DNA of 64,000 nucleotides from DASUCS01 sp041166745 (GCA_041166745.1 JBEEGH010000002.1:62001-126000), one strand, 5' to 3'. Numbered from the stretch's first letter, positions 17,641-26,351 are shown. The notes: generated by a model from the letters alone, not told the origin. Numbers and translations: made by a program.

Positions 17641-18024
17641 TCACGGTGTCAGCTTCTCGACCGCATCAAGCAGCTCGATCGCCGAGAACGGCTTCGTGAG
17701 ATAGGCGTCGGCACCCGCCTTCGCAGCCCGATCACGCGTGTCGGCGTCGTCGCGCGCTGAGAGCATCACGACCTTTACGCGATCGTGGTCGATGCGCCGG
17801 CAGACCTCGATGCCGTCGATGCCCGGCATCATGATGTCGAGCACCACCGCTTCAGGACCGCGTCCGTTGATCGCTTCGAGCAGCAACAACGCGGCAGGAC
17901 CGTCGGCCGCCTCGACCACCTCGAAGTTGTCGGCTTCCAACACCGTGCGCACGACCCGACGAATTGCGGAGTCGTCGTCGACGACCAGCACCACTCGCTT
18001 CCCGGCACTTTCGCCCGCGCTCAT
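17641..18024 (-). CDS. Single-domain response regulator (CheY-like)
   Basis: 127 residues, one receiver domain and nothing else. Acidic pocket VVDDD, phospho-acceptor Asp in VVLDIMMPG, and Lys in YLTKPFS are intact. No output domain is attached, so it must act on a partner, most simply the HD-GYP protein downstream. ATGA overlap with the RsiG-like gene upstream. No histidine kinase is next to it. Confidence 0.92.
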   Translation of the reverse strand: MSAGESAGKRVVLVVDDDSAIRRVVRTVLEADNFEVVEAADGPAALLLLEAINGRGPEAVVLDIMMPGIDGIEVCRRIDHDRVKVVMLSARDDADTRDRAAKAGADAYLTKPFSAIELLDAVEKLTP

Positions 18025-18560
18025 TGCAACAACGATTCCACCGACGCCTCGCCCGTGCGGTAGCGGCGGGTGATCTCGCCCTGCAAGGCGTCGATCCGGT
18101 CGAAGAACTGTCGCCGGCGGTCGGAGATCTCACGCTCGAGCGCCTCGAGGTCGTCGTGCAGCCGATCGAGCTCGTCAGCATCGAGTGTGGGCAGCGTCTC
18201 GAGGTCGTGGTCGGCCATGATCTCGTCGAGCCGTGCGGTGAGCTCGGCATCGACCTCGCCCGGGGCCAAGAGTTGTGGCAGTCGGCCGAAGCCCGGCATC
18301 CGCGTACGGTCGGCCAGGATCTCGGGCAGCTGGCTGATGAGGTCGGCCAGGTCGCCGGGCTCGGCGCCGTCGCGCCGTCGCTGCGACTCCGCGCCCACGA
18401 TGTCGAGGCGGCCTTGGACGAGCCTCCGCAAATACGACAAGCCGGTCTCGATCTCCTGACATTCGGCCCGCATCGTGCGTACGTCGGCCATCGGCCGACG
18501 TTCGAGTTCTCCGAGATACTCGGCGCCGAGAATGCGGTCGAGTTGGGACGACACCTGCAC
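18021..18560 (-). CDS. RsiG-like c-di-GMP-binding coiled-coil protein
   Basis: 179 residues, almost entirely helical. The Streptomyces RsiG c-di-GMP motif E-x3-S-x2-R-x3-Q-x3-D is met exactly at E38, S42, R45, Q49, D53, and again at E142, S146, R149, F153, D157 with Phe for Gln. In Streptomyces, c-di-GMP-bound RsiG sequesters the sporulation sigma factor WhiG. No sigma factor gene is in this window. GTG 18560 is the start; GTG 18554, at better spacing from GAGGGGG, is an alternative. Coupled by ATGA overlap to the response regulator. Confidence 0.82.
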   Translation of the reverse strand: MQVSSQLDRILGAEYLGELERRPMADVRTMRAECQEIETGLSYLRRLVQGRLDIVGAESQRRRDGAEPGDLADLISQLPEILADRTRMPGFGRLPQLLAPGEVDAELTARLDEIMADHDLETLPTLDADELDRLHDDLEALEREISDRRRQFFDRIDALQGEITRRYRTGEASVESLLQ

Positions 18561-18634
18561 TGACCCCCTCGTGGCCACCACGGGCCGTGGTTCCAGGTTA
18601 GCCGTCGGTGGCCCCGGGCCGTATCGTGCGCCCC

Positions 18635-19048
18635 ATGCTGAAGATGATCGCCCGGACCGCCGCGGCCGCAACCCTCATCGGCCTCCCCCTCACCGCATGT
18701 GGCGGCGGCTCATCCACGGCCAGCGACGACATCTCGAAGGCGAACCTCACCGTCCACGCGCTCGACGCGTTGAAGTTCGACAAGTCCGAGTACACGGCCC
18801 CCGCCGGCGACGTCGCGATCGGCTACATCAACGACGGATCGCTGCAGCACGACCTGCTCATCGACGGTCATCCCGGCTTCAAGCTGACGGTGACCAGTAA
18901 GGGTCAGACAAAGATCGGCACGACCAACCTCACGCCGGGCACCTACACGATCTACTGCGACATCCCCACGCATCGCGAAGCGGGGATGCAGGCCACGCTG
19001 ATCATCACGAACGCGCCGCCGAGCAGTGCGAGCGCCAGCGGCAACTGA
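18635..19048 (+). CDS. Cupredoxin-like lipoprotein
   Basis: 137 residues from ATG 18635. Signal peptide with lipobox LTACGG, then a plastocyanin-like domain with KSEYTAPAGDVAIGYIN, ligand His in LQHDLLI and the loop YCDIPTHREAGM. These give Cys, His and Met in type-1 copper spacing (C-x4-H-x4-M). Probably a membrane-anchored electron carrier outside the cell. Convergent with the PuuD-type gene, three bases between stops. Confidence 0.85.
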   Translation: MLKMIARTAAAATLIGLPLTACGGGSSTASDDISKANLTVHALDALKFDKSEYTAPAGDVAIGYINDGSLQHDLLIDGHPGFKLTVTSKGQTKIGTTNLTPGTYTIYCDIPTHREAGMQATLIITNAPPSSASASGN

Positions 19049-19051
19049 GCC

Positions 19052-19816
19052 CTACGAGGCCTTGAGGATGATTTCCCATCCGACGAAGAAGATGACGGCC
19101 CAGTAGACGAATCCGTAGATGATCGTCTTCTTGTGGTCGTCGAAGACCAGCTTGTTGAACGGGCTGTCGAGCCCACCGATGAGCCCGAGCGCATTCGCTT
19201 CGACGAAGGCCCACAGCGCCAGCACGATCACGTAGTAGATCGCCACGTTGTTCAGCTCGTTGTTGGCGTCGGCGTAGCGACCGGCGAAATGCGACGTGAA
19301 CACCATGAACCAGAGCATGGTGATGGAGAAGAACGTGTTCGCCCGTGACGCCCGCGCTGCCTTCTTGGCTGCTCCCGGCTGCGCCGGGTCCGCTTCGCCT
19401 CCCGCCAGTTGCTTGCGCACGGATCCGATGACCACTTGCTGGTTCGGCCAGATCACCATCCACACATTCCCGAGCATGGTGACGCCGAACAGGATGCCGG
19501 TGAGGATGCTCGGACCGGTGAACTTCGTGATGTAGTCGCTGCTGTCCGACGCGTAGATCGCGAGCATCGCGAAGCCGAACAGGAACGTGGCCATTGCGGC
19601 CCACCGGAACCACCACAGCGCGCGCCAGGTGAGCTTGTCGAAGGCCTCGTTGCGCGCCCCCGGGCTCAGCTCGGCGTAGGCCGGTGTTTGCACGAAGTTG
19701 AAGAAATACAAGAGCCCGATCCACGCGATACCGACCAGGACATGGAGCCAGCGGACGATGAACTGCAGACCGCCGCTGCTTTTGAAGAAGTTGTCGAAGA
19801 TGACCGAGAGCGTCAT
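19052..19816 (-). CDS. PuuD-type (urate oxidase N-terminal) membrane protein
   Basis: 254 residues with about seven membrane helices. WLHVLVGIAWIGLLYFFNFVQ, FRWAAMATFLFGFAML and MLWFMVFTSHFAGRY match the membrane domain of PuuD-like urate hydroxylases. The C-terminal cytochrome c domain of PuuD is missing, so enzymatic use on urate is doubtful. The histidines in HVL and SHF could bind haem. Confidence 0.75.
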   Translation of the reverse strand: MTLSVIFDNFFKSSGGLQFIVRWLHVLVGIAWIGLLYFFNFVQTPAYAELSPGARNEAFDKLTWRALWWFRWAAMATFLFGFAMLAIYASDSSDYITKFTGPSILTGILFGVTMLGNVWMVIWPNQQVVIGSVRKQLAGGEADPAQPGAAKKAARASRANTFFSITMLWFMVFTSHFAGRYADANNELNNVAIYYVIVLALWAFVEANALGLIGGLDSPFNKLVFDDHKKTIIYGFVYWAVIFFVGWEIILKAS

Positions 19817-19908
19817 GCGCCGAAACCTACCCCGACCGCGACCGCAGAGGGGTGAACTGCGCGCCTGAGGGGGGTGGAACGGTCGGACGGCGGGGTAGAC
19901 AGTGCCGC

Positions 19909-20535
19909 ATGGCTGACGACGTCTATCAACTCCCGGAGCTGGGCTACGACTACAGCGCCCTCGAGCCCCACATCAGCGGCCAGATCATGGAGCTGCATCA
20001 CGACAAGCACCATGCGGCCTATGTGAAGGGCGCCAACACCGCTCTCGAGAAGCTGGCCGACGCTCGAGACAGCGACGACTTCGGGGCGATCAACAAGCTC
20101 CAGAAGGATCTCGCGTTCAACCTCTCCGGCCACGTGCTGCATTCGTTGTTCTGGCAGAACCTCTCACCCAACGGAGGCGGTGAGCCGACCGGCGACGTCG
20201 CCGATCAGCTCGATCGTGATTTCGGTGGCTTCAGTCGATTCAAGCGCCACATGAGCGAGGCCGCCGGCACGATCCAAGGGTCCGGCTGGGCGCTCGCCGC
20301 GTGGGATCCCGCCAGCCAGCGAATCATCATCGAGCAGGTCTACGACCATCAGGGCAACCATGGCCAGGGCACGATGCCGTTGCTCGCCATCGACGCGTGG
20401 GAGCACGCGTACTACCTGCAGTACAAGAACGTGAAGGCCGACTTCTTCACGGCGGTGTGGAACCTGTTCGACTGGGACGACGTCGCCCACAAGCTCAAGG
20501 GCGCCCGCGACACGGAGTGGAACGCGAACCTCTAG
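19909..20535 (+). CDS. Superoxide dismutase, Fe/Mn family
   Basis: 208 residues from ATG 19909. Metal ligands lie in MELHHDKHHAAYV, LSGHVLHSLFWQNL, and AIDAWEHAYYLQY (Asp, His); GSGWALAAWD is present. No signal peptide, so cytosolic unless exported unconventionally. The DHQGNHGQGTMP segment does not allow a firm choice of Fe or Mn. Confidence 0.95.
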   Translation: MADDVYQLPELGYDYSALEPHISGQIMELHHDKHHAAYVKGANTALEKLADARDSDDFGAINKLQKDLAFNLSGHVLHSLFWQNLSPNGGGEPTGDVADQLDRDFGGFSRFKRHMSEAAGTIQGSGWALAAWDPASQRIIIEQVYDHQGNHGQGTMPLLAIDAWEHAYYLQYKNVKADFFTAVWNLFDWDDVAHKLKGARDTEWNANL

Positions 20536-20545
20536 TCCGCGCGAA

Positions 20546-21436
20546 TCAAACGAGGTGGCCGACGACGAGGGCCCACGCGGGGGCGACCAACAGCAACGAA
20601 TCGATACGGCGTAGTGCGCTCGCGGACGCGTCGACCTTCGGCAGGATGGCCGACGCCATCAGTTGTCCCGCCGGACACAACATGGCCGCCAGCGCGGCTA
20701 GCGCGAACGATCCGGGAAACACGAAGGGCTTGAGGCCGATCGCGGTGATCGCAAACGTCGTGACCACGATGGCTGTAGCACCGGCGACGGGGCCTTCGAA
20801 CGGATTTCGAGCACCCGATCCAACGACGTAGTCGCCGATCTCGTAGGCGGCGACGACGAACACGAGCCCGACCACCGCGGTGAGCGAAAACCGCGCGGTG
20901 ATCGCGACACACGACGCCGCGAAGCCGACGAAGAGCCCACAGCGAATCGTGAAGCCGGCGTCGTCGAGCGGGTTCGATCTGCGTCGGCTGGCCGCCGCAG
21001 AACTGAAGGCCAGGAACAACGACGCTCCGACGAAACCGAGGATCGCTACACCTACCACTTGGGTCGACACCGCTCCAGCGAGGCCGATGCCGAGCGCGCC
21101 GGCGCCGGCGAGTGGGCGATGGGGGCGTGCTCCGCCCTTGCGCCATTCGCGCGCCGTTTGCAATGCGGCGAACGCGGCCGTTGCCGAATACAACGCGGCG
21201 ACCGCCCAGCGGCCGCCGACGAGCGCGAGCATCGTGAGCGCGAACCATCCGATGCCAAGGCGCACCCGCGGTCCGTTCACGTCGTAGACGACGGCGAGCC
21301 GACGACGTTTGTATTTGCGGTTCTGACGGATGCGGTTTCCGACCTTGCGCTGCTCGCGCTCCTCGACTTCCTTCCACACCGGCTTGCGCTTGGCCGGCGC
21401 CTTTCTCACCGTCTTCTTCGCGGTTCGCTTCGCCAC
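20546..21436 (-). CDS. CdsA-like multi-span membrane protein, divergent
   Basis: 296 residues, GTG start directly after the MoaD-like stop. A highly basic N-terminus (KRTAKKTVRKAPAKRKP) precedes about eight membrane helices. The C-terminal ILPKVDASASALRRIDSLL sits where CDP-diacylglycerol synthases have their S-x-x-KR-x4-KD/PGHGGxxDRxD signature. The catalytic aspartates of the signature are only partly kept. Probably a paralogue of CdsA, either with altered activity or not a cytidylyltransferase at all. Confidence 0.6.
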   Translation of the reverse strand: MAKRTAKKTVRKAPAKRKPVWKEVEEREQRKVGNRIRQNRKYKRRRLAVVYDVNGPRVRLGIGWFALTMLALVGGRWAVAALYSATAAFAALQTAREWRKGGARPHRPLAGAGALGIGLAGAVSTQVVGVAILGFVGASLFLAFSSAAASRRRSNPLDDAGFTIRCGLFVGFAASCVAITARFSLTAVVGLVFVVAAYEIGDYVVGSGARNPFEGPVAGATAIVVTTFAITAIGLKPFVFPGSFALAALAAMLCPAGQLMASAILPKVDASASALRRIDSLLLVAPAWALVVGHLV

Positions 21437-21694
21437 TCAGCTGCCGCCTGATACGGGCGGCAGCACGGCGACCTCGTCGGATGGACCGACGGCGGTTTCG
21501 GGGTCTGCCGCCTCACCGTTGACCCACACGCGACATGTGCGCAACACGTCGCCGAAGTCGTCGCCGTAACGCGCGATCGCGCCGTCGAGGATGTCGCGCA
21601 CGGTTGTGCCGTCGATCACGTCACGACCGGTTCCCGCCGCTTGTCGGGCGGCAGCGAAGAGACGCAGTACAGCTATGCCTCCACCTCGGCCCAT
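21437..21694 (-). CDS. MoaD/ThiS-type ubiquitin-like protein with GGS tail
   Basis: 85 residues. VLRLFAAARQAAGTGRDVID, VRDILDGAIARYGDDF, VWVNGEAADPETAVGPSDEVAVLPPVSGG is a full beta-grasp sulfur-carrier pattern. The chain ends GGS rather than the free GG needed for adenylation, so either a C-terminal trim is required or it is not a sulfur carrier. It overlaps the upstream MaoC-like gene by 22 bases and abuts the CdsA-like gene. Confidence 0.8.
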   Translation of the reverse strand: MGRGGGIAVLRLFAAARQAAGTGRDVIDGTTVRDILDGAIARYGDDFGDVLRTCRVWVNGEAADPETAVGPSDEVAVLPPVSGGS

Positions 21695-22515
21695 CCGTTC
21701 TTCACGACGACCGCACCGGCGGATGTCGCTTCGAACGCGTAGCTGTGCCGGCCATCAGCGGTACCGGCATCGAAGACCGCTACGTCGATGTCGTTGCCGG
21801 GCAGGACGTTCGCCGCGAATCGAACTGCCAGTCGCTTGAGCCGAGCCGGATCGCCATCGGCGACGGTCTTGACCACCGCCTGGCTGCACATGGCCATGGT
21901 GCAAAGGCCGTGGGCGATGATGCCGGGCAGTCCGACGCTCTTGGCGAACGCGTCATCGAGATGGATCGGCATCTCGTCGCCGGACGCCTCGCGATACCGG
22001 AAGGTCTGGTCGTCGTCGACGTGAATCGTGAATGTGGCCACCGAACGGTTGCGAGCATCATCCGGGAAATCGTGCGCGGGCTTGTCGGGACCTCCCGATT
22101 CTCCGTCGCTCATGCCTCGGATGAAGATCGTGACGTACTGCGTGAGCACCGGCTCGTCACGCTCGTCGACGCTGTCCACCTTCACCACGAGACGCGTGCC
22201 GGACCCGCCGACGCGGATGGCAAAGATCTCGGCGGTGGTCGAGAGCGACGCACCCGGCACGAGCGGTTGGTGGAAGTGCATGTCCTGCTCGCCGTGGACG
22301 ATGAACATCATCGCCTCCGGCGGGATGATGTCGGCGCTCGCGACGAGCATCTGCGACCACGTCGGCACGACACCGAACACCGGCGGCGCGTACTTGCCGG
22401 ACTCGTAGGCCGGGTTGTCGTCGTTGGTGGCCGCCGCGTAGGCCTTGGCGCGGTCGGCATCGATCACGGTGGTAGCGGGGGCGTAGCGCGTCCCGAGCTT
22501 GTCGATGGGGAGCAT
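21673..22515 (-). CDS. MaoC-like double hot-dog dehydratase
   Basis: 280 residues from ATG 22515. Two hot-dog domains. The first (about 1-140, FAS1-type N-terminal dehydratase) has YAAATNDDNPAY and HGEQDMHFHQPL. The second (about 155-275) has FRYREASGDEMPIHLDDAFAKS and GIIAHGLCTMAMC, with the hydratase Asp and His. Probably 2-enoyl-CoA or 3-hydroxyacyl hydration. It is divergent from the phosphatase at 22541 with 25 bases between starts. Confidence 0.85.
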   Translation of the reverse strand: MLPIDKLGTRYAPATTVIDADRAKAYAAATNDDNPAYESGKYAPPVFGVVPTWSQMLVASADIIPPEAMMFIVHGEQDMHFHQPLVPGASLSTTAEIFAIRVGGSGTRLVVKVDSVDERDEPVLTQYVTIFIRGMSDGESGGPDKPAHDFPDDARNRSVATFTIHVDDDQTFRYREASGDEMPIHLDDAFAKSVGLPGIIAHGLCTMAMCSQAVVKTVADGDPARLKRLAVRFAANVLPGNDIDVAVFDAGTADGRHSYAFEATSAGAVVVKNGWAEVEA

Positions 22516-22540
22516 GCTGCAGACGGTAGCGTCCGGCTTC

Positions 22541-23176
22541 ATGGTGAGCCGTGTCCTGCTCGTACGACATGGCCAATCCGAGTGGAACGCGCTGGGTCGT
22601 TGGCAAGGGCAGGCCGATCCTCCGTTGAGCGATCTCGGACGAGCGCAGGCGCGCGCCGCGGCCCGCTCGCTCGGCGCCATCGATGCGGTGTACGCGTCCG
22701 ATTTGCAGCGGGCGACCGAGACCGCGGTGATCATCGCCGAACAACTCGGGCTCGGCCCGGTGCTCCTCGACAGCGACCTACGAGAGCGCGATGCAGGTGA
22801 GTGGTCCGGGCTCACGCGCCGCGAGATCCATGAGCGCTACCCGGGCTACCTGCCGGAGGATCGGCACACGGCGTTCGCCCCGGAACGCGGCACGCCGAAG
22901 CGGCCTCCGGGATGGGAGACCGACGAGTCTCTGCGCGCGCGTGTGCTCGGTGCGTTGCGGCGAATCCACGAGTCCGTTCCGGATGGCGACGTGCTTGCGG
23001 TCACGCACGGAGGTGTGATCTATGTCGTCGAGGATCACCTCGGCGGCGGATTTCATCGTCTCGCCAACGGCGAAGGCCGGTGGGTCGAGATCGACGACGA
23101 CAAGCTCGCGCTCGGTGATCGCGTGCTTCTGGTGAACGACGATGGCACGCCGGTGACTGTGCCCGACCAACTGTGA
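22541..23176 (+). CDS. Histidine phosphatase family protein
   Basis: 211 residues from ATG 22541. RHG motif in LLVRHGQSEWN, second arginine in YASDLQRATETA, acid in LRERDAGEWSGLT, and second histidine in VTHGGVI, so the phosphatase core is complete. Substrate (phosphoglycerate or another metabolite) cannot be told. Its stop overlaps the start of the next gene (GTGA), forming a three-gene run. Confidence 0.92.
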   Translation: MVSRVLLVRHGQSEWNALGRWQGQADPPLSDLGRAQARAAARSLGAIDAVYASDLQRATETAVIIAEQLGLGPVLLDSDLRERDAGEWSGLTRREIHERYPGYLPEDRHTAFAPERGTPKRPPGWETDESLRARVLGALRRIHESVPDGDVLAVTHGGVIYVVEDHLGGGFHRLANGEGRWVEIDDDKLALGDRVLLVNDDGTPVTVPDQL

Positions 23177-23664
23177 CACCGCTTCCGTACCGCGTGGAGG
23201 TCGTGCGATCGAAGCGCCGCCGCAAGACTGTCTCCGCTCTTCTCGTTGGAGACGACCTCGTGCGAGTGAGCATGCCGGCGTGGATGTCAAAGGCCGACGA
23301 AGAGCGCTACGTGACCGAGCTCGTCGGCCGGATCGTGCGGCAGGAGAGCCGGGAGCGCATCGACATCGGAGCCCGCGCCGCGACGCTGGCGAGGCGCTAC
23401 GACCTACCCAAGCCGGCGTCGGTCACGTGGATGCCGAATCGCAAGACGCAGTGGGCCACCTGCGTCGTCGCCGCCGGCGAGATCCGAGTGGTGGAGCGCT
23501 TGGCCGACTTTCCGGCGTGGGTGCTCGACTACGTGCTCGTGCACGAACTCGCTCACCTCGTCGAGGCGAATCATTCGGCCCGCTTCTGGAAGATGGTGAA
23601 TCGCTACCCGAAGGCTGAGCGAGCGCGCGGCTTCCTCATCGCGAAGGGCAACGACGAGCGGTGA
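23173..23664 (+). CDS. YgjP/DUF45-type zinc metalloprotein
   Basis: 163 residues, GTG start. The VHELAHLVEANHSARFWKMV segment holds HExxH plus the third His six residues on, the DUF45 pattern; WMPNRKTQWATCVVAAGEI is also typical, with the usual SRWGS element altered. Probably a soluble metallopeptidase-like protein. Overlaps neighbours on both sides by four bases. Confidence 0.88.
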   Translation: MTPLPYRVEVVRSKRRRKTVSALLVGDDLVRVSMPAWMSKADEERYVTELVGRIVRQESRERIDIGARAATLARRYDLPKPASVTWMPNRKTQWATCVVAAGEIRVVERLADFPAWVLDYVLVHELAHLVEANHSARFWKMVNRYPKAERARGFLIAKGNDER

Positions 23665-25169
23665 AGCGTGTCGGCATCGGGATCGCGCTGCTCCTTTTCG
23701 CGGCGTGCTCTTCCGGGAAGTCGACGAGTCAACCGTCGACGACCACCACCTTGGCGAACTACACGCCGGTGTTCGCGAAGGGTCCGTGCGTCGACGAAGT
23801 TCCGGTCGATGCGCGCATCGAGTGCGGCACGCTGACGGTTCCCGAGGACCGATCGAAGCCCACCGGCCGGCAGGTCGTCATGCCGGTCGCGATCGTGCAC
23901 ACCGCTGATCCCAACCCCGCGCCCGACCCAGTCGTCTACTTCTCGGGTGGCCCCGGGCAGGCCGGCTTGTTCACGGCGGACGGCTTTTTGAACAAGGGTC
24001 AGGCGGGCAACCGCGACGTCATCCTCTTCGACCAACGCGGTACCGGCGAGGCCCAGCCGGGACTCGACTGTTCGGAGGTCAACGAAGCGACCGCCACGGT
24101 GTTCGGCGCCGCCGATGCCTTCGGCACTGAGGCGACGGTTGCCAAGGATGCGCTCGCGGCCTGCCGCGACCGCCTGCGCGCCGCGGGGGTGGATCTGAGC
24201 CAGTACAACACGACCACGGTCGCCGATGACGTCGCCGACCTTCGGTTGGCCATGGGCATCACCGAGTGGAACCTGTTCGGCGTGTCGTACGGGACGACGG
24301 TCGCGCTCGCCGTCATGCGCGCTCACCCCGAAGGCGTCCGCAGCGTGACGCTCGACTCAGTCGTGCCGATGGATGTCGGGACAGGTGCGCCTGAGGTCTC
24401 GAGCTCGTTCGAGCGAGTGAAGCGAGTCTTCTTCGACGGCTGTGCCAGTGATCCACGTTGTCAGGCCGCTTACCCGAATCTGGAGGCCGATGCGGCGTCC
24501 GTCTTCGCCGCGTTCGATGCATCGCCGTACCAAAGCACCATCGACAATCCGAGGCTGCATCGTCAGACCCCGATCGTGATCACGGGCGCCGACATCGCCG
24601 CGGGATTGTTCAACGCGTTCTACGACACGGGTTTGATCCCGCAGCTGCCGTCGCTCATCGAGCAGCTGAAGGCAGGGACGGGGGGTCCGATCATCGACCT
24701 GCTCACCGTTCGAGGGATCGACCTCATCGACAGCTTCGCTGCGGCGCAGGCCGCAGCGGTGAACTGTCACGATCGTGCCGCGTTCATCAACAACGGCGAC
24801 ACCGAGCGGGTGCTCACTGATCACCCCGAGGACGCCACGCTGATGCTGTACAACGCGATCGACTGCTCCGATTTCGGGGTGCCGGCCGCGCCGAAGGGGT
24901 TCAACGATCCGGTCCGAAGCGACATCCCGACGCTGGTACTCGGCGACGAATACGACCCGGTCACCCCACCCGAACAGTCGAAACACGCAGCCGACTCACT
25001 CTCGCGCTCGACGTTCGTGAAGTTCCCCGGGCTGGGACATGGCGCAGTCTTCGCCGCGCCCGAGTGTCCCGAGATCCTCTTCCGAGCGTTCCTCGCCGAC
25101 CCGACGGCACCGCTCGACACATCGTGTGTCGCAGCGATGGGCCCCCCTGCGTGGGCGGTATCCGGTTAG
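23661..25169 (+). CDS. Secreted lipoprotein alpha/beta hydrolase (TAP family)
   Basis: 502 residues. Lipoprotein signal LLLFAACSSGKST. The hydrolase core has YFSGGPGQAG, FDQRGTGEAQ, GVSYGTTVAL (Ser nucleophile), DEYDPVTPP (Asp) and GLGHGAVFAAPEC (His), followed by the TAP-like C-terminal region. This fits Streptomyces tripeptidyl aminopeptidase and mycobacterial Slp/Hip1-type proteins. The role is probably peptide or ester hydrolysis outside the membrane. The stop overlaps the convergent DksA-like stop. Confidence 0.92.
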   Translation: MKRVGIGIALLLFAACSSGKSTSQPSTTTTLANYTPVFAKGPCVDEVPVDARIECGTLTVPEDRSKPTGRQVVMPVAIVHTADPNPAPDPVVYFSGGPGQAGLFTADGFLNKGQAGNRDVILFDQRGTGEAQPGLDCSEVNEATATVFGAADAFGTEATVAKDALAACRDRLRAAGVDLSQYNTTTVADDVADLRLAMGITEWNLFGVSYGTTVALAVMRAHPEGVRSVTLDSVVPMDVGTGAPEVSSSFERVKRVFFDGCASDPRCQAAYPNLEADAASVFAAFDASPYQSTIDNPRLHRQTPIVITGADIAAGLFNAFYDTGLIPQLPSLIEQLKAGTGGPIIDLLTVRGIDLIDSFAAAQAAAVNCHDRAAFINNGDTERVLTDHPEDATLMLYNAIDCSDFGVPAAPKGFNDPVRSDIPTLVLGDEYDPVTPPEQSKHAADSLSRSTFVKFPGLGHGAVFAAPECPEILFRAFLADPTAPLDTSCVAAMGPPAWAVSG

Positions 25170-25534
25170 GCGCTCGCTTCCGCTTCGGCCTGGTGAGAGA
25201 TGCAGAAGCGGGCGGCCGGCATCGCTTCGAGGCGGTCGTCGGTGATCGGGTGGCCGCAGGCATCGCACTTGCCGTAGGTGCCGTCGTCGAGACGGCGCAG
25301 GGCGCGGTCGACGTCCGCAAGCTCGGCCTCGACCTGCTCGAGTATCGAGAAGTCCTTCTCGCGCTCGAACGTCTCCGACGCAACATCGGCCGAGTGCTGG
25401 GCGAGGTGCGAGAGCTCGGAGGTGCTCTCGTCCTCGGACTCGTCGTGTAGGTGATCGGCGTCGAATCCGGCACGAACGTGCTGCAGGCGTTCGCGCTCCT
25501 CGGTCAGGCGGTCGCGGGCGTCGTCGGACTCCAT
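25166..25534 (-). CDS. DksA/TraR-family zinc-finger protein
   Basis: 122 residues from ATG 25534. An N-terminal acidic coiled coil is followed by LDDGTYGKCDACGHPITDDRLEAMP and ARFCISH, a C-x2-C ... C-x2-H finger in the DksA/TraR arrangement with the last ligand His. Family members bind the RNA polymerase secondary channel or act as general stress factors; this one lacks the DksA DxxDxA coiled-coil tip as far as I can see. Confidence 0.85.
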   Translation of the reverse strand: MESDDARDRLTEERERLQHVRAGFDADHLHDESEDESTSELSHLAQHSADVASETFEREKDFSILEQVEAELADVDRALRRLDDGTYGKCDACGHPITDDRLEAMPAARFCISHQAEAEASA

Positions 25535-25571
25535 CGGAATGCGAGCGTAGCGACGTGACAGGATCGCCGTC

Positions 25572-26351
25572 GTGGGCATCCTCGAGGAACACAACGCGAT
25601 CGTCACCGGTGGTGGCTCGGGAATCGGCGAGGCCATCTGCCGGCGCTTCGCGGCTGAAGGAGCCAAGGTCGCCGTGCTCGACCGTCGCATCGACACCGCC
25701 CAGGCGCTCGCGAACGAGATCGGGGGTATCGCGCTCGAGTGCGACGTGGCCGACTCCGCCGCGGTCGAGGGCGCGGTGGGGCGGATCTGCGACGAGTTCG
25801 GGAGCGTGACCGACCTCGTCAACAACGCCGGTATGGGGATGAACAAGCCGCTCCATCGCTACCGCGACGAGGAGTGGGCGTTGGTCATGGCCGTGAACCT
25901 CACAGGCACGTTCCATTGCATGCGCGCCGTGATCCCACGGATGCTCGCATCCGGCGGCGGCAGCATCGTGAACAACGCGTCCCTGAACGGCGTGCGGCCG
26001 TTGTCGGGCGAGGCGCCCTACTCCGCCGCCAAGGCGGCGGTGATCAACCTCACGATGACTGCCGCGGTCGAATACGCCCCCACGATCCGCGTCAACTGCG
26101 TGTCGCCTGGGCTCATCGCGACGCCGCTCACATCGCTCGTCACGTCCAACCCTTCGTGGCTCGCCGCGGCGGAATCGGGCACGCCGCTGCAGCGCGTCGG
26201 CACCGCCGACGACGTAGCGAACCTGTTCGCGTTCCTGTGCTCCGACGCGTCGTCGTACATCACCGGACAGAACCTCGTGATCGACGGCGGTGCCGGCCTC
26301 CCGAACGCGCAAGCCGAAACGCTCATCAAAACGATCATGGACAGCCTCTGA
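25572..26351 (+). CDS. Short-chain dehydrogenase/reductase
   Basis: 259 residues, GTG start. Cofactor loop TGGGSGIGEA, NNAG, active Ser in NNASLNG, Tyr-Lys in YSAAK, and C-terminal PLQRVGTADDVANL are canonical classical SDR features. An Asp after beta-2 (VLDRR) favours NAD. The substrate is unknown. Confidence 0.92.
   Translation: MGILEEHNAIVTGGGSGIGEAICRRFAAEGAKVAVLDRRIDTAQALANEIGGIALECDVADSAAVEGAVGRICDEFGSVTDLVNNAGMGMNKPLHRYRDEEWALVMAVNLTGTFHCMRAVIPRMLASGGGSIVNNASLNGVRPLSGEAPYSAAKAAVINLTMTAAVEYAPTIRVNCVSPGLIATPLTSLVTSNPSWLAAAESGTPLQRVGTADDVANLFAFLCSDASSYITGQNLVIDGGAGLPNAQAETLIKTIMDSL

Noticed and set aside
18608..18634. Longer start (ATG 18608) for the cupredoxin lipoprotein
   Set aside because: It puts extra residues before a proper lipoprotein signal peptide that begins at 18635.
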